From positions 1 to 62,000 of the forward strand of contig JAQGDQ010000246.1 in assembly GCA_030141605.1 (NCBI GenBank): a stretch of DNA of 62,000 bases, written 5' to 3'. A program made the translations under genes and the position numbers. The stretch's first letter is position 1; each line of letters begins with the position of its first letter. Under the pieces are notes generated by a model. The model saw nothing but the letters and a program-made list of their open reading frames with translations. It was not told the origin of the DNA and ran no database searches. Source of the DNA: Tubiluchus corallicola (lineage: Eukaryota; Priapulida; Priapulimorpha; Priapulimorphida; Tubiluchidae). Shown here in pieces: positions 43,410 through 58,400 of this stretch.

Positions 43410-46400
43410 ATGGAAGGTGAAGAGCAGGTAAAAAATTCAATTGATGAAGAACAGCTGGTCAGTCGCATAATAGATGCCAGCCACAGTGAAATAGCAAGAG
43501 GTGCAGTAAATGATGAAGAAATTGGAAAAGCAGTCACAAGAAGCATAGAGATGCCAGTGCAGGAGCCATCATCCATTGCAGCCTGTTCTTCAGAAATAGT
43601 TATACAAGAACAGTTTTCTGATTCACATGACATAGCAGATCTTGCTCCTTTTGATGCCAGTCTTGGGGAAGAGAACATAGAGGTCTTTGCTAATGTTGAT
43701 AGTAACAATGACTCATTAGATGTTGTTGAGGTAAGTGTAACTTGTGTCAAATTTACAAGCTACTGGTATAATTAAAACTGTAGGCGATTTACACTCTTTT
43801 TTGTGTGTGAAATCTTGTGGTGAAGGAACAAATTTTTCGTCACTTCCTTGGCTATTTTGAAATTTAGTGCTTCCTCTAATAAGTATAGAGCTGTATTTTT
43901 GGTAGTAAACATTCAGTTGTGTGTTTAATCTGTTTTTGCATTTTCATTAATCATCTAGTTTAAAAGCATTACAAGTGCTAATGTTGTATGACTTATTATT
44001 GTTTTAATTATTTTCATTCTGCATAATTGACAAATTTCTGATTTTAGGCGAGCATACCCAATTATTTAATGAATTCAGAGCACGCCAATAAAATCTTACA
44101 CTTTTATATAAATTAATTCTTAAATGTCTTAATAGGAAGAAGTTGAGATTGAAACAACTATGCCAGAGTCTGCTGAAAAACACGAGGAGAGCTTGTACCT
44201 TATAACAGATGAAGGCAATTTTGAAAGAAACTATCAAAGTTCTATTCAGTCTGCAGACTTTAGCCATGCATTTGAAAAGTTTCTGCAGGATACCCAAGGG
44301 AAACAGACTCCCGAAAGTAATGTTGGTATGCCAAATACAGATAATATGTCTGTAGAAAGATTTAATGATCAGTTAAATTTAGATGTCGAGGAAAATGCAG
44401 TAACTGCTGTCAATGGTAGCAATAATGCATGTGAATTGAAAGGCTTTAACGAAGACCTTGATAATTTCGAAAAAGAAGAAAATTTGGTGCCGTGTAGTGG
44501 CAATGTAGAAGCAGACAAAATCATTGTGCATGAAGCAGACACTGATGCAACCAACACACCTGTTGAAAAACCTGATGCATTAGAGTCATTGCAAAACCAG
44601 ACTGTGGAAGTGCCCGAGACTTTGCTGTCAGTGCCACTTGATGAGGATCAGTCTCAACAAAGTAGCATTACAGACACGATTGAAAGACTGATGATGCCAC
44701 CACCAGATATTGTTGATGAAGATTCTCGATCTTCTTTCTCATCTCAGAGATCCAATCGATCTTCGAAAAGACGTGTGCCAGAAGATGAGGATACAAGTGA
44801 TATGTAAGATGTTTGATTTCGATCTGTAAGATTGCTTTTTTGTTTTAGCAAATATGGTTGCTTAATTACTAAAATGCATGTTTTACTTAATGTGGAAAAA
44901 TACGAATACTGCAGGAACAGTGCGATGCAAAATTAATGTAAAAGTCCAGTTTTACCATTGGTTTTTCACAAAAGTTCAGGGAACAGGTTCGAAATCAGTA
45001 TTTTGCGAGGAGTAATTAGACAATTTTACCTTTGCCCTAATTGTTTTCCCGACTATTCCGCACAGTTTTCTCATCATGTGACCTTCGAATATTGTTGTTA
45101 TCTCAGTAAGACTGGTGATCTGTTTTATACTTTATCAAGGGTGGATGTTTTTGTTGGAGCAGATTCTCTTGCTCTTGAAAGTTGTTTGTATCAGTATTGT
45201 CTCCTGAAAATTCTGCACATTTTTTTGCAAAAAAATGATGTTCTAGAGTTATGCACATTTGATCTCGGCACAGACTCATTAGCATACACCTCACAGTCTA
45301 CACTTTAAGCTATATAGTTCGATGGAATATACTATGCAGTCATAAGCGATACGAAAAAATGAGCTGTATAGTCAAAGGCCTAATTTTTTTCTTAAAATAG
45401 AAAAATATGCTTTTTAAAAGATATTTTAAACAGAAAATGTTTTCTTTTAGTTTGCGTAAATGCCAATTAAGAATTGGTTTTAGATAGTTGCCTTCTGATT
45501 AAAAAATCACAAATTTGTTTCGTGTTGTTTTTGTACATTCGTGCTTGCCCTCCCACCAGTATAACTCTAAGCAAAAGTTGTTTGCTAATCTTTCTATTAT
45601 GTATTTAAATTTATGCATATGTGAACAACTAGCTAGTACCCTCCAGTGAAGCGTATGCAGCATGGGGAAATATATGCATAAATGAGTTAGTGTTTCACAT
45701 CATGTGCTAAATCCACACATTAGCTGGAGTTTCAAACAAATAAAAATGTGCTAAAGCAGTGATTTACTGATCTGACCATTGATTTTAGATTTTTTTATTG
45801 CATGGCAAGTAAATTTGGCAGATTTGTTTACCAAGAAATTGCTTTTCGGTAGTAATAAGCAGCTGTGTATTAGATTTTATAATTAATTAGGTGTAAATGA
45901 AATCATTTCTTTTAATAAACACTGTGTAAACATTTAACAAATTTATTAAACGTGTCAACTGATAATGTCCCAAATGTATACCAAATCAAATCGGCCAATT
46001 TTTGTACTAGCAGCAGTCAAGGATTAAAACCTCAGTTAAAGAAACTGTAATTCTTTTGTAATTCCTTTAAAAACTTCAAATATCTATAAAGCTTTTAGTC
46101 CAGTACATGTGCTAGTAAGTAATTGGTTAAATTAGTCGGTATTTCTGTAGTGGTAATGTAAATCTGTTATGAACTGTGTGTGCTTGTTTCTGCAATGACA
46201 GCTGCAAAATTACATATTTTGAGTATGATAAACATCGGAAATGTGGTTTAGTCACAGATATTTTCGCTATGTCACCTAATGACTGCATAATGATAATACT
46301 TAGTGGAGTGTATATTCCTATGCAATGGTAATATCAGTAGTATCTGTCACTGAATTGCAATTTTCTGATAGCCGTGTTCTTGTTACTTAGCATTGTGAAT

Positions 46401-49400
46401 CTTGTTTAGGTTTGCTACACACATTTTGACAGGTTTATTGCGTAACAGTCTTAGAAAGTAAAATTTATTTCTTCTGGTGTCAGCAGATCATTTATTGGTC
46501 TGCATTGTTTATACTTATGTAAAATCAAAGTTACTGCAGTCATCTTAGGCTAGCATATGTTTAGTTTTTCGAAGCTACGTTATTTATTAGAAGTTAAATG
46601 TGCAGTTGCATTTGACTGTATGTGCAATTAGTTTCAATTTCATTACACTTGCATGGCTTAATTTTTCACAGAATCAACTCTTCATTACAAACTCTATCTA
46701 GTAATAATTTTGCAGGGTACTTACAAAATTCCCTGCTGAAAAATTGTTCGAATACCAGTGGCCAAACGTCAAAACTGGTGATTACTTTTTCCTACAAGAA
46801 CAAGTCAGTGAATATCTTGGCATCAAATCTTTTAAGAGAAAATATCCTGGTATGTGTGTTAATTTCTTTATCTTGCATTTGGTAAAAACTTAATGATATC
46901 AATTCAAATTAATGACACTGTCATATACATAGGAATTGTCGCATTAATAAACAAAGAAAGAACATGGATATACTAAACAATGATATCATCTTTATTAAAT
47001 TCCATTTGCTCTTCCTTTGTTTACTATAACAATACGAAAATCTTAAACTATGTTATTGTTGTTTACAAAATTTTCTTTGTGTCATTCAAACTGCGAGAGA
47101 TATTGGGAACAAACAAAAAGCAAAATTTCTTGTCAGAATATAAATACTTTTAGATTGGTAGATTTTTTCGACCTTTTTAGAGCTGACCAGACATCCTGTT
47201 GATGCTGTAGAACGAATGCATCTGTTGGGATGTGGCATGGTTACAGAAGGCCAGTGTGAAATGTATATGAGCCTGACAGCTGTAGGGAGTCAAGATATTT
47301 TGGATCTAATGCAGAAGGACTATCCAACTCATTATTTGGTATGTTCATTTTCTTATTTACCATTGGTGTGGATGAATTTTTCTTAGTGTTAAATTAAAAA
47401 ATGACAAAGTCCACAATTGCCTACTGGACTTTTGTGTATCAGCAAATTTATTTTTTGTGCTAACAAATTAGTGTAAATTTTTTCTACTTATCTACTTTGC
47501 AGGAGTACATGAAAGTTGTGAGAGAACGAGAACGGGAAAAAATTAGTGACCGAAACAAAGAATTTGGCCAGGTAAGAATACAATACTTTTGTAGATTACT
47601 AGTGTGACTGCAATTTTTCATTATTGTGCTTACAAATTTAGCACACTATAAGCTTGAATCCAGCAGGATCTACCTAATGTCGATGATTGTAGTGAAATCT
47701 GAACCTAATTCATTGTCAAAGCTTTATTTCTAAGAGGGGACAATAAACCGATAGAGATGTCGCAGTCATTTTTGGGATCCTGTCTCCACATTGATTTTTT
47801 TATATCTTAATAATTTATTTACTGGACCAGGAACAAAATTTAAGCACCTCTTGACCACTAATTAGTTTTTATTATTAATTGAAAATTGGTTCAATTTAAC
47901 TATCGATTTTCAACTTTTAATATTTCTAACATTTATAACAGTGCAAGAAGTGATCAAGATATATGTTTATAGTGGTAACTTTTGCCTTGGTCGCACTATT
48001 TGAAAATCTTGTTCCATTTGGCATTTTCATTTTTTCAGCAGCTTAATGGATTATTTGTAAAATTAGTACTACTCCGACAGAGGATATAAATAAACTCCTA
48101 GACATAATACTTAAGACAGCCATTCAACCCAAATAAACAACTGATAACTGACAAAAATACCCAAGGCACCAACGGGCCACAATGTCTATATGTCTCAGCA
48201 GTTTTCAAAAGTGCTGACTCCTCTGAAATGAGCTTGATATTATCTTTAATTTGCAAACGTAGCTGGTCATTGATTCCTGCACCAGGATGCCACAATTTGG
48301 CACTTGCGTAAAATTTCGAGATTTTTCAAACTACCAATTAATAATTTTATAACTTCTTATCAGTTTTTGATAAAATGTACATATTGGATTAAAAACAAAA
48401 ACTGAATTTATATCATGCAAAAAAGAGCAGTTTGTTCACATTCTCTGATAGCTAACTGACTTAACTGATGAAAACTGCCAACAGTATCAAAACACTAATA
48501 ATAACTTTTTTGAAGTTTTAAATAAAGTTCGTCACACTACATTCTTGATGCAGAATTAAACGATAGGGGCTTCTTAACATTTACTGTCCTGGTCGGGCTA
48601 CAGCATTATTAAGGAAAATTCTTTGAGAATACGGAGGAAGTAAGACAGCCTTCATTATATTTGAGTGTACATTCTGTTTTGCCAAGATAAATAGCCAAAG
48701 GTGGTATAGCAGTTCCAATTCCAGACAAGCAATTTACTTATCAGTGATCCATTCATTTACTAACCAGGATAAGCACTGCCTAATTTTGGCTGCCAAACAC
48801 ACACTATGGTCAGTTATCTCCTTGCCCGGCAATATCAGCAGTGATGTTTTAAAAACAAAGCTTGCCCTGTCTTGATAAAGACACTTACCAATAATTGATC
48901 ATACGTAATCAATGTGCGATTAGATTTTGCATTTTAGAAATGAGAACTTATTTTAAATGGAATCATAATAACAAGAATAACAGACGAAAATTTTAGTCAC
49001 CCTTTGTTAGCATTTTTATAATCGGAAATGTGAACTCTGATTTGTTTGAAAAGCAATTTATAATTGAAAAGCTGAATTGAGCAAATTAAGAAAGTCAGTC
49101 ATTAACGTCGACAATTGTAACCACTCTCAGGTATGAGCCCAGTCGTCACCTATTGCATAATAGAGCCATAAAACTTCAGATGAGACCAGAAGTGGAAGCC
49201 AAGCGATTTTGAAAAGCATGATGCATTTTGCCGATGCAGTTGTCTCTAAAGACTTATATACACCACACCTAAGGATTACATTAAGTTGCTTGCAAGGAGC
49301 AGCAAGACAGGAAAATGTAACAAAGAATGTAATCGAATGAACTGTAATAAAGAAGTAAATGACCCAAGTGACCCAACAAACAGTTGCCAAGTTTAGCATT

Positions 49401-52400
49401 GCTTAATTTTGATAGCTATTACATGACCACATAGATATTCGTCTCTCCCCATGATGAACAAATATGCCAAGTTTCACCACTCTGTTTCTTTTCTTCAATG
49501 GCATACGCTGCCAAGTTTCTTCTAATTGAAACAACAGTGCAAAAGTTCATTTCAACTTTTGCTGGTCACAACAGCAACAGGCACTTCGAGTAGCAACAAT
49601 AGTAACAACAACAATAACAAGATGATTAATTCTATGGCTGTTAATGGCTAATTTTCACTGAAGACATGTACTCAGTATTGGTGTACATGTATGCAAAGAT
49701 CAACATGGTTCGCTACCTAATCGCTCTGACATTACAAATCTACTTTTTTGCCATAAGGAGTTGACTAGTTTTTTATCATATGATCCACATCAATCAATAC
49801 AAGTAGTTAAAATAAACTAAAATATTTTCATTATACGGTTTTATTGCATGATGTCTAACTGCAATTTCGAAAGGATTTATTACATTTTCGGTGAATTTTA
49901 TTTTCTATGAAACAACGGTTCTAGAAAAGGTCCTTTTCTGAGAAATGCTGTCAGGCATTTGCTTACAAGTTAGGAAGCTAGAAACAACTATTACATATAC
50001 TAGGCTTTTTGTAAACTCATATTGTGTGAATACCTACATTAATCGCTAGTTTTTTACTGTTAAATCATGCCCAAGAAAATAATGGTTTAGTCCATAAACA
50101 TCAACTTACTGGCCTTTGGAACTTTTTTCTCACATTAATAAATCTTTGCTAAATTGAACTAATACAATAAGAAGCCATTAAACAATCAATCACATATTCT
50201 CCATTTTTATAGCTCGATATTGGAAGCACACAGTACAATATTTATACTTTTGGTTAAATTAATAAAAAAAATCCCACAACAAAAAATAAAGGCATACTTT
50301 TCAGTTCCTTGTTGTGTTTTTTTTATTTATTGTACCGATTATTGGCATTAAAAATTCTGTATTATTATATTAACTGTCTTTATGAATCAATTATTAATCA
50401 CTACGGACTCAATAATCTATTGACTTGTACTAATTCATTTATTCATCCTTTTATTTTTCTGACCATTTTCTTCAATTTTCTTGTTTTAACTACGATATCA
50501 TAATATGATCTGTTAAATTCATCTTTATATTTATTGATTCATGAATTTTATGGGATTGTAATTAGCCATAATTTAACACCAACAAACTGTCTACGTAAAT
50601 TTTCATTAGTTACGTTATAGTTTTATATTGAGATCCTGCTGTACTTTGTAGATAGCGGTTCCCGAACTTTATTACCTTACCGCCCGATTTCACTGTGCCA
50701 GATGAAACCGCCACTTATTTCAATTGCTCAAACTACGTTGATAAAAATAAACATGAAAATACGATCATTAAGCACGATTATCTTTTATTAACTGTCCTTG
50801 CTTGCAAAATTTACTTGTTGCATTAGGGCTTATTATTAGGGATTGGCTTGCTATTGTCCAGAGCAGTTTAACCGTAGTTCACTATTGAACAAAGCGATAA
50901 TTACGTCGCTTTTCAGCACTTAATTTTCATCGCACCATTATGGAAAATACCTGTTTGCATTGGTAAGTTAATGGGTGAGGCATTGGTAGTCTGATGGCCC
51001 TTTTTAATAATCGACTTTAAAAATGCTGTGAAATCATTCTTTTTTTGATTGGCCAGAAAGTCAACTATTCACGATATTCATGCATAACATTTGGACGTGA
51101 GTCACCACCGTGAACGAGCGAGTTAACCGCATGATTTGCCATTCGGCGCATTGTAGAATACTACAGAATAGCAAGTCTACGCCCAACAAGAGCGAATTTG
51201 CTTTTTTGGGAATGCCACTAATTATAATGCATCATTTGGCGCTCCCACCTTGCCAAAAAGCCGTCCGCGAATTGTCATACTTACCTGCTCGCCACCCATT
51301 AAAAATGCTTCGTGACCTAAATTGGGTTGCGATGCTGGGTTTGGCAACCACTACTTTTTAAGAACAGTAGCAGCAGTCGGATGGCAGCCTAGTCAAAACT
51401 GTACCCTCAATTACAATAAGATTGTGTCTAGCCACGTGAAACAAAAACCTATCAATATCCCACGGAGCTGCCAGACAGTTGAACACACTACGTTCTCCGC
51501 CTACTAATGTCAGTAATGTGTATCTCTTCATCTTTCCTGCTTTTCCTGATCGTATCTTTTCTTGTATGTGGACAAACATTGTCATTCCAAATCTGCCCTT
51601 GTCAATCTAGTCTAGTTAATAGTCACCATCTCTAAGGTGATTTAGCAATTAGCTGTTATAGGTCAGCTGCAAAGCCACTTTGTAGCTACTATTTCCCAGT
51701 ATGTTGTTAAGATACGCTGTGCCTAGTGTCAGATCGGTTCTGATAACTCCACAACTCGGTAAAACTGCACGCTGAATTTTTAAATGAGCTATTTCATTTA
51801 ATTATGACGTTGTAAATAAGTCATTTGAACGTTTCCAACTTTTGCCCTGCATAGTCAGACGGTTTTATTTTCGGCCACATGCATTTGTATGCGGGTAATC
51901 GACGGCGCATTAATATTATGTGCCATTTCTTATCTAACTTTAATTGACAACACTTTACATTAATCTATCAAAATAAACATTAGCTTGTAAGTACATGTAT
52001 TTAAAAAAACTTGATTAGTGTAACAAAATTGCCGTATACAGGCCTGTAACATTTGAGCACCTTTTGTCCTTATACTGTTGGATAAAACATTGATTTTTAT
52101 TTGCTATGACTTATTAAATTAATTATTGCAACTTAATATACTTTTGTAGTAAATAAGTTTCATAAATATCTTATGAATAATTATAATAAATTAAACAATT
52201 ATAGGAGCTTGCCTCAATGATTATAGCTTTCTGTTTGTTATTAAAATTCTGCAGTTTCTTTACCTTAAAGTTTAATTTTTTACCTGTTTATTTTCGTTGT
52301 TTATTATAGCACAAGGTTTAATTAAGTTTTTGTTTTTTATGCATTTATAATACCTACAGTTGCCTTTGCAGATTTTGTAATTCTAGCAAAACAATCACAA

Positions 52401-55400
52401 AAAATGAAACAGTGTAACAAGAGTTCTATTTTGCATTTGTAAAAAACTAAGAGCTCATTCACACTTGTCACTTATAGGCTGCAGTTGACAAGGATCGATT
52501 GAAACAATGGCTTCAGAAGGCCATGAAATCAGCTGCTGAATTTAATGCTGCTTTTAACAGAGAACGCAGAGAGGAGAGACAGGCATACTACGATTTACAA
52601 ACTCAGGTAGATATAGTCACTTAAATTAACATAGTAGTACATAAGATTTTTTGGCATTATGTGGCCCGTGATTTTATTTTCTATAATTGATTTTCTAGCA
52701 CGTTTTTCTCACAACAACTATTTTTTTAATAACAGGTAAATGTAATAAAATTAGACACAACTTTTCCTTTTTGTCATTGTTAGGGTAAATAACTTCTTGG
52801 GGTTAAGACAAAAGAAATAGTAATAAATATATTATTAACTGTTTGTTTTGTACCTTGGTTAGGTTTTTTCTTTCATGTTATTTCGAGGACTATTGTGACC
52901 AAGATATTTATGAAACAGATTTACGTTAGCAGTGAAGAAGTTTTCCTATTGTATAAATGCACTAAGTGACTTCTAATTGTGAAGTTACTCAAATTAAGAC
53001 AACTATATTTAAAAAAGGTGTACATTTACAATCTTTGTACATCAATTGTAAAACTGATTGTAGTTTGTACTTACCACTGTCTTATGCCAGCTTCTTTCTT
53101 CAAGCATTTGTATTATTTCATCTTAACAGTTTCTCATTTGTCGTTTTCTTGTATACTTTTTAACTTTCTGTGTTTTTTCAACTTTCATGCAAAATCTGAA
53201 AATTTTTCCACTTTCACTATGAACTGTTTATTATATAATAGAGAAGATGAAACTCTGATGCACGAGTAGGTGGTACATTTATAACTGGATTAGGGATGGT
53301 CACACAGCTTATATATATTCTAGGAGTGATAGTCACCCACTGTTAGATCACCACTCACTCCTAATGGATCCTCACTGAGAATATTGTAGGGTAATTAGTA
53401 ATCCTGTTCAACTTGAAGATAAGCTATTGTTAATGCTGCAGCTTAGTGGCATGTAATAGATTGTGCACTTAAACAAAGAGGGTAAACAACAAGTCTCAAG
53501 GAGGGAATACATTCATGTTTATAAGTGTGCTGGCAAAATTTTTTCAAATTTTTTACGAATTTTTCATGCCTTCGTAATTGTGTTGTACTTTTGGAACAAT
53601 AGAGTATTTTAACTTTTTTTGGTTTACTCTGTTATTTCTGTTGTTTCTAATTTTGCCATTACAGCTAGTAATACAAACAGCTGCTTTTTTATTATACAGA
53701 CCGGCACTTGTAAGCAAAGATACAACACTTAACATCATTGCCTGCTTAATGTAGGTCGTTGTGACAATACCGAATCTAGTCGATTATTAAAAATATTTCT
53801 ATAAGATGAGACACCGTGAACAGACAGAGCCGTGTCAGCCACTTTGTTTTGTATTATCTTCTCAATGAGGTAAATTACCTAGAGCACTATGGCAGGTGAA
53901 ATCGTCCAGTAGTTTTCCCAGAATTTCCATAGAGCTAGAGAATTTTTTAAAGCATCACAAAGGGCAATGCTGGGATTGATGCACATGGAATTTAGACAGT
54001 AACAGATTACAATAGGCTAGATACCAAGCACACTATTCAGATCCTACTGGCTGGTCCTTGCGCTTTCGTTTTCTCAAATGAAAGAGATAATATGGTGCAA
54101 AAATGGACATAATTTGAATTTCACTTCCGATTCTCTGTGGCGTCATCGATTTAAATTGTCTAGCTAGACAGATACATAAAGCCACATATCAACAGACTGA
54201 ATTAAATGGATTAATTATGCCACTGCAAAAAACAGGTTCTTCTTTCTTATAAAGTAATCTGACTCTGTAGAGTGCTCCACCATAAAGAAGCAATTAAAAT
54301 ACAGGCCTAAACCATAACCTTGTCAGCAGGTTTTTGGGGTAGCAAAATTGAATTGTTTACAAACTATTTTGTTACTATTTCAGCGAATACAATTTCCTGC
54401 TAATAAAGCTTTCGTTTTCTCAAATGAAAGAGATAATATGGTGCAAAAATGGACATAATTTGAATTTCACTTCCGATTCTCTGTGGCGTCATCAATTTAA
54501 ATTGTCTAGCTAGACAGATACATAAAGCCACATATCAACAGACTGAATTAAATGGATTAATTATGCCACTGCAAAAAACAGGTTCTTCTTTCTTATAAAG
54601 TAATCTGACTCTGTAGAGTGCTCCACCAAAAAGAAGCAATTAAAATACAGGCCTAAACCATAACCTTGTCAGCAGGTTTTTGGTGTAGCAAAATTTGAAT
54701 TGTTTACAAACTATTTTGTTACTATTTCAGCGAATACAATTTCCTGCTAATAAGAAGTTCAGATTAGACAAGCAGTCCACTAATCCAGGAGCTTATCCAG
54801 TTGCTTTAATTCCTGGCCAATTCCAGGAATATTACAAAAAGTAAGTGAGCAAGTGTTGCATTCCCATCAGTAATTTTGTCTGGGTTCATAGCAGTTTCAC
54901 TTCAGGACATCTCATAATAATCATTTCCTTGCATGTGAACTTTCGAGAGTCCCGATTTTGATTTTCAAGTTGGAAGAAGATTTATTTAATGTAATAAAAC
55001 TAAGACCTGATAGTTATTGTCTTCTTGAGTTACAACAATTATGCTTAAATTGTTGAACGTCTAAGGTTTGTATTGAGCATTTGAATGGTCCCTTATTGTT
55101 AGTTTATGTTAGTGGTTTTTGGTATTGTTAGGTAACAGATTTCCCATAGAAACTGTACACTGTAAAATATTCTAGAAGGACAAAAAATATGTAGCTTGTA
55201 AATAGAAATACATTTAATTGTATCTCTATATTTGTAGTAAAATAGTAGGATTTGAACATTATAGCTAGAAAAGGTTTTTTTTTTGATGAAATGTAATAAA
55301 ATATTACTTGCAAATAACCGTTTATTTCAGATCTCATAGTTTTGCCATTTTTTAGATATTCTCCACAGGATCTCAACTACTTTCCCATAAATACTGTCAT

Positions 55401-58400
55401 GTATGGACCTTTGAAATCTCAACGGTCTTTGAAAAATGATGCATCGATGCAAACAAATGGACTAGAGCTTGCAGATTCAGACAGTCTTGGAAGTGGAACA
55501 GATTCTGTATGTTGTCATGTTTTTTCTGTGATCTAGCATGTTAACTGTTACTTGTAATTATTAATAAAAGGCCTGTTATAAATAATTCACTTTCTTCGCT
55601 ATGGGTTTTTTTAATGTTTTTCAGTTTAAAATGGCTGTCATTTAAGATATTATTTCATGTTCCTGTTTCAACGGGTGACAAACATAGTTAAAACATACCA
55701 ATTATATTAATATTGTGTGGGAATTTTGTCTCTGTACCAATTTATGGTGCAAGTAGTTAACTTAATTATGTTTGTGTAGTTTATCTGCTAAAAGATTATA
55801 TTTTTGTATGTGATCAACTTTCGTCTTTTGAATCAGGATTCGTCTTCTGAATCAGGAAGTGATGGCAATTCCAGTGCCAAGGAGGAGGAGGCCCAAAAAG
55901 AGGAGCAGCCACCTAAACCTGTTATTGGACCAATTGTTCCTGATTACAAGGTACTTCTTGTGACAAATGTACCATGATATTCTTTCAGTTTGTAAATGAT
56001 GTTGTTTGGTATTGAAATCAGCGGCAACTTTAAGATATTTATAAAGCATGTGAATAGCAATTAATTACTAGTATTTGTTAATGCGTTAAATTAGTCAAAT
56101 CGAAATCCATTTCATGTTACCATCTGTGGCAGCAATGCTTTCATTTCATTTTTATCATTTAAAATATGATTATGACTGTTGCTTTTTAGCAACTTTTCTT
56201 ACAGTTCATTAATAACTCTCATTTGGGCGAGCTGAATAGGAAAGTGGTTACTAGTCAGTTAATAGATGGGTGATTACAGGTCAATACTCATTCTGCGAGG
56301 TTCTAGGTTCCGAAATGGTGTCCTCAAAGATTTACTTCATTTAAGAGGATGTTAGTTTGCAGATTGCCTAACATATAAGATATTTCTACATATTTCTTTT
56401 TCCGTTAGCTAAAATTTAGATTTCTTAAAATAATAATTAAATTCAGTAGAGAAATTTTTGTGCTTATTTTCTAGCCAAAAGTAAAGCCAGATGCCAAGTG
56501 CGGTTTGTGCAAAAATGGACCCGAAAGAAATAAATTAGGACAGAAACAAGAACTCATTCATTGTTCAGAATGTGACAATAGTGGTGAATATTGTTTGCCT
56601 CTTTGTGTTCCAAAAAAGAATTCAACTAAAATCGAAGTCCAGTTTATACATACTTTTATGAAAAAGTCATTTTGGGTCTCTTCTGTTATGTTTTTTTATT
56701 GTGCTTTATATTTTTTATCGCTGCCTTCACTAAAGACTTTTGCTAGTTTTAAGTGCTAAACTTAAAATATTTGCATCTTTATAAAGTTTAGTAAATTAAT
56801 GAGTACAAGTGAAATAAAAATAATATATTGTAAATATAACTTAGTGCAATTAATTAAACTTGAAATATTTGATACTCAGTAACCATTATCTTTAATTGAT
56901 CTTATCTTGTTGTCTCTCTCCTGTTCTACTTTATGTCATATGAAGATATATGTTTCAATATGTAATATGTACACCTTTTATCTTTTAAAAGTTTGCAAAA
57001 CTTGAAACTTATACCAAATATTTCATATGCCCTCAGGTTTACATAAACATTAATTTGTTACATTGTTTGTTTTACAGGGCATCCCACTTGCTTAGACTTG
57101 GACAGTGAGATGATTCCAATCATTAAAAATTACCCTTGGCAGTGCATGGAATGTAAGACTTGCATGTGCTGCCTGGATCCTTATGATGAGGTGGTAACTC
57201 ATTTCTTTTTGTTTTCAAAATATAAATGTTTAATTTCTGAATGAATTAAAGGTGCTAAAATTATGTTTAATTTTGTAACTTCTTAGATGGATTGAGCAGG
57301 GCATAACTACCTTAAATGAAACAAATTAGAAGCCTCAAAGAAGTGTCTTAACCAGATAAGTGTACAAGTGGCAATACAAATCTATGCCCTCTTTTTAGGA
57401 TAAAATGATGTTCTGTGACATGTGTGATCGTGGTTACCATACGTTTTGCGTTGGGCTGCGGAATATACCTACTGGTCGGTGGGTGTGTGAGGACTGCGGA
57501 ATATGTGCATGGTGTTCGACCCGGAAGCCTGATGAAGACAATGTCAAAGCTCAGTGGGTTCATGAAGTATGTGCAAGATTTTATTACAAGCTTAGTATGT
57601 TTATAAAGTATGTACAAGTTTTTACTTTACACTTGTAGAGAGCTGAAAATACTGTCTGACCCCAAAAGTTGCTACTAAAGACTTTTTAACGGTTTTTATA
57701 GCATCATTTGTCAATATAGTGTCAGTAACATGTTTAATCATGAAAGTACTTGTTACTCCTTCATTGTATGTCTCAGGAAAGTAATTTCGGTGTCTACCCA
57801 TGTTTTGGGATCAGAGAATGCAGTATCTATTTAAATTATAGTGAAGTGTTACAAAATGGTAAAACGCAAGGTGGCAGAGCAGTATGACCACATAACTATG
57901 AAAATGTATCACTCTTTCAGTATTCACCTTAGACAAGGAATTTTGGTGCTTAGCCTTGTGTTTTGGAGAATTGAGGAACTAATTTGCACATTTAAATCAC
58001 AGAGAAGTTATTACAAAATTGTGAAATCCAAGATGGTTGACCTATATGGCCAACTAATTGTGAAAATGTGCATCACTCTTTCAGTATTCATCATGGACAA
58101 GTAATTTTGGTAATACTCCCGTGTTTTGAAGCTCTAAGAATACATGGCAGTCTGTATCCTCTGCAACTACACCATGGCTGGTATGCAGTTGTGCAATTAC
58201 AATAGAACATCTGTGAGGCTTTCTGGAGCAGCAGTTTTCATGGTCATAACTGATACAAATTGATAACTCTCTGGGCTTTGCAGAGAGGGAGACATTCTGG
58301 GTGTAACAAATGACTTGAGAGAAACAGTTTTCTTGCTAAATAGGTCATAGCATAAAGAGACAAGTAAAACTGTACTGTTGGGATCTTGCTTCCAAAGCCT

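Noticed and set aside
50655-50720. hAT transposon end (AGCGGTTCCCGAACTTTATT)
   Set aside because: Only one end-like sequence is visible. No matching inverted end or target duplication was found nearby.
56221-56340. Second tRNA-derived SINE
   Set aside because: A GGTTC-like B box is present, but no cloverleaf or acceptor stem forms convincingly.
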